Part shown: in pieces, positions 27,358 to 35,036 of the stretch
How the letters are laid out: the number at the start of each line of letters is the position of its first letter
Position numbering within the stretch: position 1 is the stretch's first letter
Source: ANME-2 cluster archaeon
GTDB lineage: Archaea; Halobacteriota; Methanosarcinia; Methanosarcinales; Methanocomedenaceae
Reading direction: 5' to 3'
NCBI GenBank assembly: GCA_014237145.1
Contig: JAAXOC010000065.1
Span: forward strand, 1 to 64,000
Length of the DNA stretch: 64,000 nucleotides
Notes under the pieces: generated by a model
The model's input: the letters and a program-made list of their open reading frames with translations, nothing else
The model's database searches: none
What the model was told of the DNA's origin: nothing
Made by a program: the position numbers and the translations under genes

Positions 27358-28090
27358 AAGTGAATCAAAAGTTTATTCTGATATGCTTGATGAGATATTT
27401 TATAGGTATGAAGGAAAATACAAATCACTTTTAAAGAACATTCCGCGTTTATTCAATTTACTCCAAAAAATTTACACCTCAAAAGAACTGACATGGGAGG
27501 CAAAGTTCAAAATAAACTCTTGTTTTAGTTATTTTGCGATACCTGACGATTACATTCCTGATGACGACGGTCCAGAAGGATTCCTTGATGATCTTTTTAT
27601 CTGTGTTTATGTATTAGATGAACTTAGTACAGAATACCCAATTTTAATCAATGAGAAGTGGGAATTCGCTGACAATATTATGGAACTGATTCCGATTGTT
27701 CTCGATGAGACAATAGATTTACTTGATGAGAAATGTTATGATATTCTAGGGTTTACAGGCTTGTTAAGGTTTGATGAGATTAGTAGTATTTCTCATTTAT
27801 TCCGAACTCCTCAGGACATAAATGAAAAGATTGAAAGGATTGATTATGAAAATCAAGAATTAATAAATCTACTAAGAACGATTGAAGTGTACAGTGGTAA
27901 CAAAAGTATGCTCAGGACCTTAAAAAGCTTAAAGAAGACTTTTGATGAGGATGAGTGGAGAAAAGTGGAGAATATCATTGAAAGGTTAGAATCTCATGAA
28001 TCAAAATATGATAATTCTCATGAAATTGAACTTGATAAGATTAGAAGGAAAATCGTTCTTGGGATAAATGAGGATATATTGGATGATTGA
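27350..28090 (+). CDS. DUF1232 (YkvA-like) protein B
   Basis: A 246-residue protein beginning at ATG 27350 inside the end of gene A; an upstream in-frame start at 27317 would lie deeper in gene A and is less likely. The DUF1232 core reads FSYFAIPDDYIPDDDGPEGF then LDDLFICVYVL. The rest is helical, with a C-terminal charged region (EIELDKIRRKI). It resembles gene A over the core and in size, so the two arose by duplication. Its end overlaps the helicase start by 8 bases, indicating one translationally coupled operon. Confidence 0.65.
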   Translation: MIESESKVYSDMLDEIFYRYEGKYKSLLKNIPRLFNLLQKIYTSKELTWEAKFKINSCFSYFAIPDDYIPDDDGPEGFLDDLFICVYVLDELSTEYPILINEKWEFADNIMELIPIVLDETIDLLDEKCYDILGFTGLLRFDEISSISHLFRTPQDINEKIERIDYENQELINLLRTIEVYSGNKSMLRTLKSLKKTFDEDEWRKVENIIERLESHESKYDNSHEIELDKIRRKIVLGINEDILDD

Positions 28091-30278
28091 AACAAAGAGA
28101 TTATTTGATTTTACATGGTCTACAAGATATAGTAGTGCTACGCACGATCTAATCCAAGATTTTTTTGTCCCAGCTTTAAGTAGATCTAGATATTACTATC
28201 GAATTGCAGGCTTTTTTTCTTCAACAGCGATTGCGGCAGCTGCACGAGGAATAAGTGCCTTTGTTGAAAATGGAGAAAAGATGTATTTAATCATAGGTAG
28301 TCAACTTTCCCAAGAAGATGTTGATGCAATAAATAGTGGTACTAAGAAAATCGATGCCATATTGCATGAAAAATGGGATGCATGTAAGGAAGATTTTGAA
28401 AGCGATGTTATCAAAAAAAGATTTGAGCTTTTAGCATGGTTGATTGCAAATGATAAACTCGAGATAAAAATTGGTGTTAATAAAGATAAGAATGGCAATT
28501 ATTTATCCTCAGGAGATTCTTTGTTCCATGAAAAAGTTTTAATCTTTGAAGATTACGATGGTAGTAGGATTCAAATCGATGGATCTATCAATGAAACATG
28601 GAAAGCTTGGAAAGAAAATAGAGAATCATTTTGTGTTCATAGAAGCTGGGAAAAAGGACACAAGGAGTTTATAAATTCGGCAATGGATGATTTTAACAAA
28701 ATTTGGTCGAATTATGATAATACTAGTGAAGTGATGGATTTACCTAGTGCTTTAAAGAAAGACCTCATTTCTATTAGATCAAAGAATGTTCCAAATCCTC
28801 ATGACGAAATCGATTTCATTGATGGAGAATCAAATATAAAATACGATGAAAATTCTGGATATTGTGGTTATATTTCTCATGAAGATCCAGATGCATGGAA
28901 TCAAAATACAAAGAAGTCATTAAGAAATTATCAAGAAGAAGCAATCCAAGCATGGGTTGACAATGGACATGTTGGGATCTTGGAGATGGCAACAGGTACT
29001 GGTAAAACATTCACCGCTTTGAATGCAATAAAACAACTTGATTTGAGATCGAAGTTCTTACTTATTGGTGTACCACAAAGAGAACTAGCTGATCAGTGGG
29101 TAGAAGAGTGCAAATTTGTTTTTGCTGAGGTTCCAAAGAGAATGATACTATGTTATTCTAATACTGGATGGAAGATGAACATTGAAAGAGAAAATCGTCA
29201 AACTATAAGGGAGAATGTCCTTTTAATAATAATCGTTGTGTTTGGTACTATGAGGGGCAATGAGTTCTTAAGTAAGATTGGTAGTTTGTTAGAAAATATG
29301 TATCTGATCATTGATGAAGTTCATGAGATCGGTTCTTCTGAGAATAGAAAGATGTTGTCCAAATTGACTGGTATTAAATACCGATTGGGCCTTAGTGCGA
29401 CCCCTGAAAGGGCATGGGATGAAGAAGGTAACAGTGCGATACAGGAATATTTTGGTGAGGAGCCAATATTCGTTTGGGATATGGAAAAAGCAATAAGACC
29501 CCCAATTGGATATGAACCTTGTCTATGTCAATACAAATATCATCTTCACGACTGTTCTTTAGAAGGGGAAGAATTAGATAGATATGAAGAACTATCTGAA
29601 AAGATCAAAAAGCAAATTGCAATAGAAACGAAGGGTGGTCATATAGATATTCGGAACATTGAAAATGGAACTTACTTACAAAGATTGTTGAACCAAAGAG
29701 CAGATATAATCAAAGAATGCGAAGATAAGTTCAGGGTCCTTAAAAAGATACTTGTAGAGGAGGGTGATTCTCTGAACAAATGTCTTGTATATTGCAATGA
29801 CAAAGAACATATGAACGAAGTTACAAAAATAATCGAAAGAGCTGGATTTAAATGTCGTAAATTTTATGGAAACCTACATTCTGAAAATAAAGAGTATGTA
29901 TTCGATTCGTTCAAGAATGGAGATTTACAATTCCTTGTTGCAATAAAATGTCTTGACCAGGGAATCGATATACCCGTTTGCGATTCTGCGATAATTCTTA
30001 CAAGTTCGCGTAACCCTCGTGAATATATTCAAAGAAGGGGCAGGATTCTCAGATTGCATGATGATAAAAAATTTGCAATTGTCCATGATATGTTTGTATT
30101 TCCACGTCCTGTCAATGAACTGAGATCTGGTAAAAGGAAACTATCAGATTATGAGATTACACTTATAAAGAATCAGCTTCAAAGAATATCAATATTCATG
30201 GATAACGCTATTAATGAGGCTGAAAATATGATTAAAAAACTTGAATACGGGGATATTATTATAGATTCGATGGAGTGA
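28083..30278 (+). CDS. PLD-nuclease / SF2 helicase fusion
   Basis: A 731-residue protein from ATG 28083, with GAGGA about ten bases before. Residues 1-200 are a phospholipase-D-like domain with one HxK motif (LFHEKVLIFED, then IQIDGSINETWKAW). Residues 280-700 are a DEAD/DEAH helicase: motif I MATGTGKTF, motif II LIIDEVHE, motif III LGLSATPERAW, and motif VI EYIQRRGRILR. Such fusions act as DNA-translocating restriction enzymes in phage-defence systems. With a single HKD motif, dimerisation would be needed for PLD catalysis. It is the likely effector of the island, partnered with the DndD-like ATPase two genes downstream. Confidence 0.85.
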   Translation: MIETKRLFDFTWSTRYSSATHDLIQDFFVPALSRSRYYYRIAGFFSSTAIAAAARGISAFVENGEKMYLIIGSQLSQEDVDAINSGTKKIDAILHEKWDACKEDFESDVIKKRFELLAWLIANDKLEIKIGVNKDKNGNYLSSGDSLFHEKVLIFEDYDGSRIQIDGSINETWKAWKENRESFCVHRSWEKGHKEFINSAMDDFNKIWSNYDNTSEVMDLPSALKKDLISIRSKNVPNPHDEIDFIDGESNIKYDENSGYCGYISHEDPDAWNQNTKKSLRNYQEEAIQAWVDNGHVGILEMATGTGKTFTALNAIKQLDLRSKFLLIGVPQRELADQWVEECKFVFAEVPKRMILCYSNTGWKMNIERENRQTIRENVLLIIIVVFGTMRGNEFLSKIGSLLENMYLIIDEVHEIGSSENRKMLSKLTGIKYRLGLSATPERAWDEEGNSAIQEYFGEEPIFVWDMEKAIRPPIGYEPCLCQYKYHLHDCSLEGEELDRYEELSEKIKKQIAIETKGGHIDIRNIENGTYLQRLLNQRADIIKECEDKFRVLKKILVEEGDSLNKCLVYCNDKEHMNEVTKIIERAGFKCRKFYGNLHSENKEYVFDSFKNGDLQFLVAIKCLDQGIDIPVCDSAIILTSSRNPREYIQRRGRILRLHDDKKFAIVHDMFVFPRPVNELRSGKRKLSDYEITLIKNQLQRISIFMDNAINEAENMIKKLEYGDIIIDSME

Positions 30279-30285
30279 CTGTTCA

Positions 30286-30447
30286 ATGGATGATGATATT
30301 AAAGATATTATTAATCGGGTATTCACGGTCCAAGATGCTGCTGTAGTAGAACAGATGTTAGATGTGATAAATATAAATATTTCAGATGCGTACAAGCTAA
30401 AAGTGGTCAATGAAATAGACCAAATAATTCAGGATGTGCAAAGATGA
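30286..30447 (+). CDS. 53-residue island protein
   Basis: A small gene from ATG 30286 to TGA 30447, helical and acidic (MDDDIKDIINRVFTVQDAAV, later VVNEIDQIIQDVQR). GGAG lies about ten bases upstream, inside the end of the helicase gene. Its stop overlaps the start of the DndD-like gene as ATGA. Tight spacing on both sides and a plausible amino-acid composition make it a real gene despite its size. No family recognised; a subunit or assembly factor for the ATPase or helicase is a guess. Confidence 0.65.
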   Translation: MDDDIKDIINRVFTVQDAAVVEQMLDVININISDAYKLKVVNEIDQIIQDVQR

Positions 30448-32417
30448 TCGATTTCAGATTAATCAAGATAACCTTGTTCAACTTTGCCTGTTATTATGGT
30501 GAGAACACATTGGATTTTACCAATGTATCAGATAAGAACATTTTTTTGTTCAATGTCCAAAATGGTTTTGGGAAGACAACTTTATTTCATGCGATCAAGT
30601 GGGGTTTTTATGGTGAGGCTATAGAGTATTTTAAAGACTCCGACAAGATAGATATTAAAGATTTTCTTAATGACCGGCTGGACCCATCTAAAGATATGTG
30701 TTCTGTGGAGATTACATTCGAATATGGAAACGATATCTATACCCTTAAAAGGAAATATCAACCCGGTGTTAAACAATCATCTGAACTTTACTTATCCAAA
30801 GGCGCGGAGGATATCCTTGATGTCGACGAAGCTCAAGAGATGTTAGAGCACATAATCCCACAAAATTTTGCTGATTTCTTCATGTTCGATGGTGAGCAGC
30901 TCAGCCGATTTATGACCGCACAAAAGAACATCGAGCAGAACTATAGAGATAGCATTCTACAGTTATTAGGTCTGAAACAGATACAAATACTAAAAGACCA
31001 TCTATCAAAACTTGAAAAGAGATACGATAAAGAGCTGACCCAGCAAACTTCAACTAACAAAGAAGTAGAGAAAAAGAAAAAAATAATAGAGGCCATCATC
31101 ACAAGCATAAAAAATGAAGATACAAAAATAGAAAAACATGAAAAGTCCATCGAAAATAACAATAATTACATCGAGAAACTCGAAGAACAACGAACTCGGT
31201 ATGCAAACTTACCTAAGGTTATGGAAGACTTAGATAAAATAAATGAAGCCATTAATAAAAAAGGCAAAAAGGAATCTGAGATAGAAAGTAAATTATCATC
31301 AAATTCTAGTAATTTTTTCATAAAATTCATCGTGAGGGATTTAAAGAGGTACATCGATGAGAACAATAGCAGGATTAGTGATCTTCAAGAAGTTTGTGGA
31401 TTAAGTGACATGCAAGCAGATACCCAGTCTGCTAAAGAAGACATACTAAAGAAAAGTATTCCTATATGTGAAGTATGCGGTCACAAATTGAGCGATTCAG
31501 AAAAATCAGAGCTGAAAAAGGAACAAGAAAGAATAAGAGAATCTTTAAAATTATTTGAACAAAACAAAAAGGAACGTGATAATCTCAAAGATGAGAACCA
31601 ACAGTTCGTGACTTCCTTAAGTTTATTGGACATATGCGATTTTGAGTTGGAGATGGATAACTTAGATGAGGTGAAAAACAAAATTGATGACTTGGAAAAA
31701 GATAAAAAGAAATTGAAAAAAGAAAGTCAAAGAGAAGAATTTGGCGATTTTGCTAAAATCAATAGACAAATAAGTTCATTAGAAGAAGAAAACACAACGA
31801 ATAGGGATAAAATAAAGATAGCTAAAGGCAGAATCAAATCATTTAAAAAAAAGAAAGAAGATATTACACGAGATATAAAAAGACTTGGTCATGATGACAG
31901 TAATACCTATAGAATAACTAGGAATATAGATTACCTCTCTAAATTGAGTAGGCAGCTAGATGAGGCATTGGAAATAGGGACGGAATCAAAGAGACATCAA
32001 ATCCTAAAGAAATCAAATGAACTTTTCAATAAGATTACCAATAAACCTGATGAATACAGTGGGATTGGTTTCGAAGATGAAGAGAGTTACGCTTTCATTA
32101 TCAAAACAAAGGACAATAATTCTGTAAAAAATCCTTCTAAAGGTGAAAAACAAGTACTTGCAATGAGCTTCTTGCTTGGCTTGAACCAATTTACTGGAAG
32201 AAACAATGTGATATTGATGGACACTCCTGTTGCGAGTTTGGATGATGTACATAGTGCAGGTATCGGAAGAGCTCTAGCAAATCTTGATAATCAAGTAATA
32301 TTTTTAGCTCAACCCCAAGAACTTGCTGGCGATATTTACAAAAATATGAAAGCATCAGTAGCAAAAGAGTTCACCGTTGAAAGGAAAGAGTATATATCTA
32401 GTTTCAAAGAGGTGTGA
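30444..32417 (+). CDS. DndD/Rad50-like SMC-type ATPase
   Basis: A 657-residue protein with Walker A NVQNGFGKTTLFHAIKWGFYG (about residues 38-58), FFMFDGEQLSRF, long coiled coils, a zinc-hook CEVCGHKLS near residue 347, a second coil, then the signature NPSKGEKQVLAMSF and Walker B VILMDTPVASLDD. This is the architecture of DndD of the phosphorothioation system and of related ATPases in several defence systems. DndC, DndB and cysteine desulfurase are not nearby, so sulfur modification is not implied. Its start overlaps the 53-residue gene, and the next gene begins 3 bases after its stop. Confidence 0.85.
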   Translation: MIDFRLIKITLFNFACYYGENTLDFTNVSDKNIFLFNVQNGFGKTTLFHAIKWGFYGEAIEYFKDSDKIDIKDFLNDRLDPSKDMCSVEITFEYGNDIYTLKRKYQPGVKQSSELYLSKGAEDILDVDEAQEMLEHIIPQNFADFFMFDGEQLSRFMTAQKNIEQNYRDSILQLLGLKQIQILKDHLSKLEKRYDKELTQQTSTNKEVEKKKKIIEAIITSIKNEDTKIEKHEKSIENNNNYIEKLEEQRTRYANLPKVMEDLDKINEAINKKGKKESEIESKLSSNSSNFFIKFIVRDLKRYIDENNSRISDLQEVCGLSDMQADTQSAKEDILKKSIPICEVCGHKLSDSEKSELKKEQERIRESLKLFEQNKKERDNLKDENQQFVTSLSLLDICDFELEMDNLDEVKNKIDDLEKDKKKLKKESQREEFGDFAKINRQISSLEEENTTNRDKIKIAKGRIKSFKKKKEDITRDIKRLGHDDSNTYRITRNIDYLSKLSRQLDEALEIGTESKRHQILKKSNELFNKITNKPDEYSGIGFEDEESYAFIIKTKDNNSVKNPSKGEKQVLAMSFLLGLNQFTGRNNVILMDTPVASLDDVHSAGIGRALANLDNQVIFLAQPQELAGDIYKNMKASVAKEFTVERKEYISSFKEV

Positions 32418-32419
32418 AT

Positions 32420-32833
32420 ATGAAGAACTTAGATTTTTTTGCAGATGCAGGAAACGTAAAATTTCGTTCAGCATATAGAGATTCTATGTACCATGTTATT
32501 CGTGAGAAGGACAATTATAGACTATTTACCAAAGACAATTCTGGAATAACTGGATTATTCAATACTGCGTTTAGTATAGGTTATCATTTCGATGAGCAAA
32601 AACAAATTGATAAGAATAATGCAATAAATCATGTGAATTTGGTAAGTATTGATAGAAGTGTAAAAGAACTAATGGTTTTGTTAGTTCTCAAACGAAAGCC
32701 AGAAATAAATAACCCCAAAGATTTATGGACAGAAGTTGAGATGTATGCAGAATATGGGATACAAGTAATGTTCAATTCCTTTAAAGGCAACGGCGATAAG
32801 TTGGTAATCAATTCGATCTTGGAAACAAATTAA
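32420..32833 (+). CDS. 137-residue island protein
   Basis: Starts at ATG 32420, with GAGGTG ending six bases upstream inside the previous stop region; the GTG at 32414 is an alternative. The N-terminal part (FFADAGNVKFRSAYRDSMYH, then NYRLFTKDNSG) is mixed; the C-terminal part is helical (SVKELMVLLVLKRKPE ... LWTEVEMYAEYGIQVMF). Position and size recall DndE, which follows dndD in phosphorothioation clusters, but I see no sequence match. Its last bases overlap the end of the convergent methyltransferase gene by 4. Confidence 0.6.
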   Translation: MKNLDFFADAGNVKFRSAYRDSMYHVIREKDNYRLFTKDNSGITGLFNTAFSIGYHFDEQKQIDKNNAINHVNLVSIDRSVKELMVLLVLKRKPEINNPKDLWTEVEMYAEYGIQVMFNSFKGNGDKLVINSILETN

Positions 32834-34563
32834 TCATAACTATTTTTGATTCTCTTTGTTAGTTCTACGATGTGTATCACAGAGTACAACGCTGCTACAA
32901 TCCGAATTGGTATGTTCTCATAGGGAATGTCATAAGGATCGAACTTAATTATTCTTCCATCCTCTTCATTGTTCATATTAGACAATGATATGTCTTCATA
33001 TTCGTCCCTCGGAAAGAACAAATCGACAAGCATTTTGACATTTTCAAGGGCATCCCTTGGCGTGAAGAGATTTTTGTTTGGTTCTACTAAACAATATTTT
33101 GATTGGAATACATCTGCACATGGTATTTTTTTATCAAAGACCTCTTCATTTGCCTTGATGAAAAAATTTATTTTTTCTCTATCTTTAAATTGATATAGCA
33201 TAGTGAGCACATTCTCTTTTAATGGTTCTGCCGCCTTCATATTTTTTTTACCTGTTGCATGATGTATAGTTGCCGACCACCTTATAAGACCATCTGTGTA
33301 TCTAGGTCTATTGTTATCCAACTCTACCCTAAAGTTCTTATACTTCATGTCGGGAACGATTTCAACGAAATTGGCTCTTTCATGTTTGTTCTGTTGTTTC
33401 TTACGGGAATCCCAACCAGTTAGGTCGAACTTTAATTTACTCTTGTCAGAATTGGGATTAAAGTCTTGTTTGACTTCGATCTTTACTTTTTTTAGTATCT
33501 CTTTCGCGAATACATATGCAAGCTTAGGACAGACTGCATTACCAATAAGTTTGTACTTTATGCCTTCGCTCTTCCCTTGGAACAAATATGTTATTGGGAA
33601 TGACATGAGGCTTGCAATCTCTCTTATGGTTGGGGAGCGGTAACTGCCGTGAGCATTTTCCCCAAATATCAGTGCTTCTCTTGATGAGGTCGTTCTCATA
33701 GCCATAACCGTTCTGCTGGGCGAAGATGTATCTTCAGGGAAAGCCATCTTTCCATAATATCTGGCTTGTTGTTTTCGATCTCGAGCCTGCAACCAATTAT
33801 ACTTATGGATAGAGGTATCGTAAAAATGGTCGGTCAATTCTTCTCTATTGATAGAAAAAGCATAGTTGGGATCAGTGATAACTTCGCTCTTGAATGCATC
33901 GATTACTGTTTTTAATTTGACCCATTCGTCTTTTTTATGAGTGGGATTCGGTCGGGGATAATTACCAACAACGAGTCGTTTTCTTCTTTGTGGAATACCA
34001 TAATCTGCAGCGTTATAGATGTTGTCGTCAGAAATATCCAATTTTAAGGCAAGATCGGTCTCCTTTTTCTGGATACCGAAGGATTCAAGGATTTCATTTG
34101 TCAGTTCTAATTCTCGGAACGTGTATTTCTCTTGAAGCTCTTTCTTAGAGTTGGGAACATTTTCTAGCAACCAATATTTTAGAATTGAATCCGGTTTATG
34201 CTTTTTAATTGCGATTATTTGAAGATATTTGTTAATAAGACGAATTCCATGCGTTTTATCTGCTTTTCCAGCGCAGTTCGAGGAAGAAAATGAAACACAG
34301 GGTGGGGAACCGATAATCACATCAACATCAGGGACGATTAAATCAACATCGGTTACTTTGATGTTGAGTATATCTCCATCGTTGTCTTCATAGCAATCAA
34401 TGCCTATGTGTTTACAGTTAGGGTGGTTCAGTTTGTGTGTTTCTCTTGCAGGACCCCAATAATCTAAAGCAAAGACTATCTTAAATCCTGCTTGTCTAAA
34501 TCCTTCTGAGAATCCCCCTGCACCACAGAATAAATCAGCTACTATTAGTCTCTTTTTTATGAC
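32830..34563 (-). CDS. DNA (cytosine-5) methyltransferase without a canonical start codon
   Basis: The frame encodes all m5C motifs: I (ADLFCGAGGFSEGF) at the very N-terminus, IV (GSPPCVSFSS) with the catalytic Cys, VI (LLENVPN), VIII (PQRRKR) and X (GNAVCPKLAYVFAKEI). Motif I lies upstream of the first GTG (34320), so the protein must begin near 34560. There the frame has no ATG, GTG or TTG between the TAA at 34603-34605 and motif I; only GTC 34561-34563 and ATA 34558-34560 follow GGGGGA at 34567-34572. Length would be about 577 residues. The target site is unknown. It would protect host DNA from the island's nuclease. Confidence 0.8.
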   Translation of the reverse strand, partial: VIKKRLIVADLFCGAGGFSEGFRQAGFKIVFALDYWGPARETHKLNHPNCKHIGIDCYEDNDGDILNIKVTDVDLIVPDVDVIIGSPPCVSFSSSNCAGKADKTHGIRLINKYLQIIAIKKHKPDSILKYWLLENVPNSKKELQEKYTFRELELTNEILESFGIQKKETDLALKLDISDDNIYNAADYGIPQRRKRLVVGNYPRPNPTHKKDEWVKLKTVIDAFKSEVITDPNYAFSINREELTDHFYDTSIHKYNWLQARDRKQQARYYGKMAFPEDTSSPSRTVMAMRTTSSREALIFGENAHGSYRSPTIREIASLMSFPITYLFQGKSEGIKYKLIGNAVCPKLAYVFAKEILKKVKIEVKQDFNPNSDKSKLKFDLTGWDSRKKQQNKHERANFVEIVPDMKYKNFRVELDNNRPRYTDGLIRWSATIHHATGKKNMKAAEPLKENVLTMLYQFKDREKINFFIKANEEVFDKKIPCADVFQSKYCLVEPNKNLFTPRDALENVKMLVDLFFPRDEYEDISLSNMNNEEDGRIIKFDPYDIPYENIPIRIVAALYSVIHIVELTKRIKNSYD

Positions 34564-34608
34564 GGATCCCCCTATATGGATTGTAATATACTCAATAGTC
34601 TTTTAAGT

Positions 34609-34617
34609 TATATTTAT
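34609..34617 (-). promoter_or_regulatory. TATA box and strong ribosome-binding site of the methyltransferase
   Basis: On the minus strand ATAAATATA (34609-34617) would place a transcript start near 34588, and GGGGGA (34567-34572) follows. The ribosome-binding site is six bases before ATA 34560 and three before GTC 34563, so the spacing favours ATA as the initiating codon. Confidence 0.45.
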
Positions 34618-34639
34618 GCTTATATATCTTATGAACGTT

Positions 34640-34789
34640 TCAAGGTATGATACTTTTATCTTCCTCCCGCAATTGTTGTTCAGCGAAATCCAAGACAAAT
34701 TCTTTTTTTGTCTGAAAGGTATCATTTCGAAGAATAAGAGTCTTTGTTCTGTGAAGCTTATCATCATAGCTCCAAAGTGATATAGTCAT
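34640..34789 (-). CDS. possible 49-residue protein upstream of the methyltransferase
   Basis: ATG 34787-34789 to TGA 34640-34642. The translation (MTISLWSYDDKLHRTKTLIL, later FVLDFAEQQLREEDKSIIP) has a natural composition: a beta-like start followed by a helix. It ends 77 bases before the methyltransferase, on the same strand. There is only a weak GTGGA before the ATG. It could be a small regulator like the controller proteins of restriction systems, though no HTH is visible, or a gene fragment. Confidence 0.35.
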   Translation of the reverse strand: MTISLWSYDDKLHRTKTLILRNDTFQTKKEFVLDFAEQQLREEDKSIIP

Positions 34790-34879
34790 ATTTTTCCACT
34801 TCTTTTATACTCGAAAACGCTCTTAATAAATGCAGTGTGAAAATAATTAAAATTGAGCAATAAAAGCAGGCACCTGGAT

Positions 34880-34935
34880 TATGATTCGAACCCAACTGTA
34901 CCTTACGATACAACAGGTCTCAAGCCCGAGGCGTT
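34880..34935 (-). other. tRNA-Ser(UGA)-like 3' half, probably a remnant
   Basis: On the minus strand the sequence has an anticodon loop CTTGAGA flanked by a partial stem (CGGG/CCTG), a perfect 6-bp variable arm (TGTATC GTAA GGTACA), and GGGTTCGAATC as T arm, in the order and spacing of an archaeal tRNA-Ser. The 3' strand of the T stem is wrong, and no matching 5' half or acceptor can be built. A 48-codon plus-strand frame across it is a competing explanation. If a tRNA remnant, it would be a typical attachment site at the edge of the defence island. Confidence 0.3.
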
Positions 34936-35036
34936 CGATCGAAGCGAAAAGGCCTGGGATAAGAAAATCGCACCAGCAATTTTCGACTGCTGCACATAGA
35001 CTCCAGTGAATCTACGGCTCTGTTTGATCAGTTCGC

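Noticed and set aside
25804-34789. Naming the island as Dnd or DISARM
   Set aside because: Only a DndD-like ATPase and generic helicase, PLD and methyltransferase modules are present; DndA, DndB, DndC, DrmA and DrmB are not seen.
34880-34935. Functional tRNA-Ser
   Set aside because: No 5' half, no acceptor stem and a broken T stem; kept only as a possible remnant.
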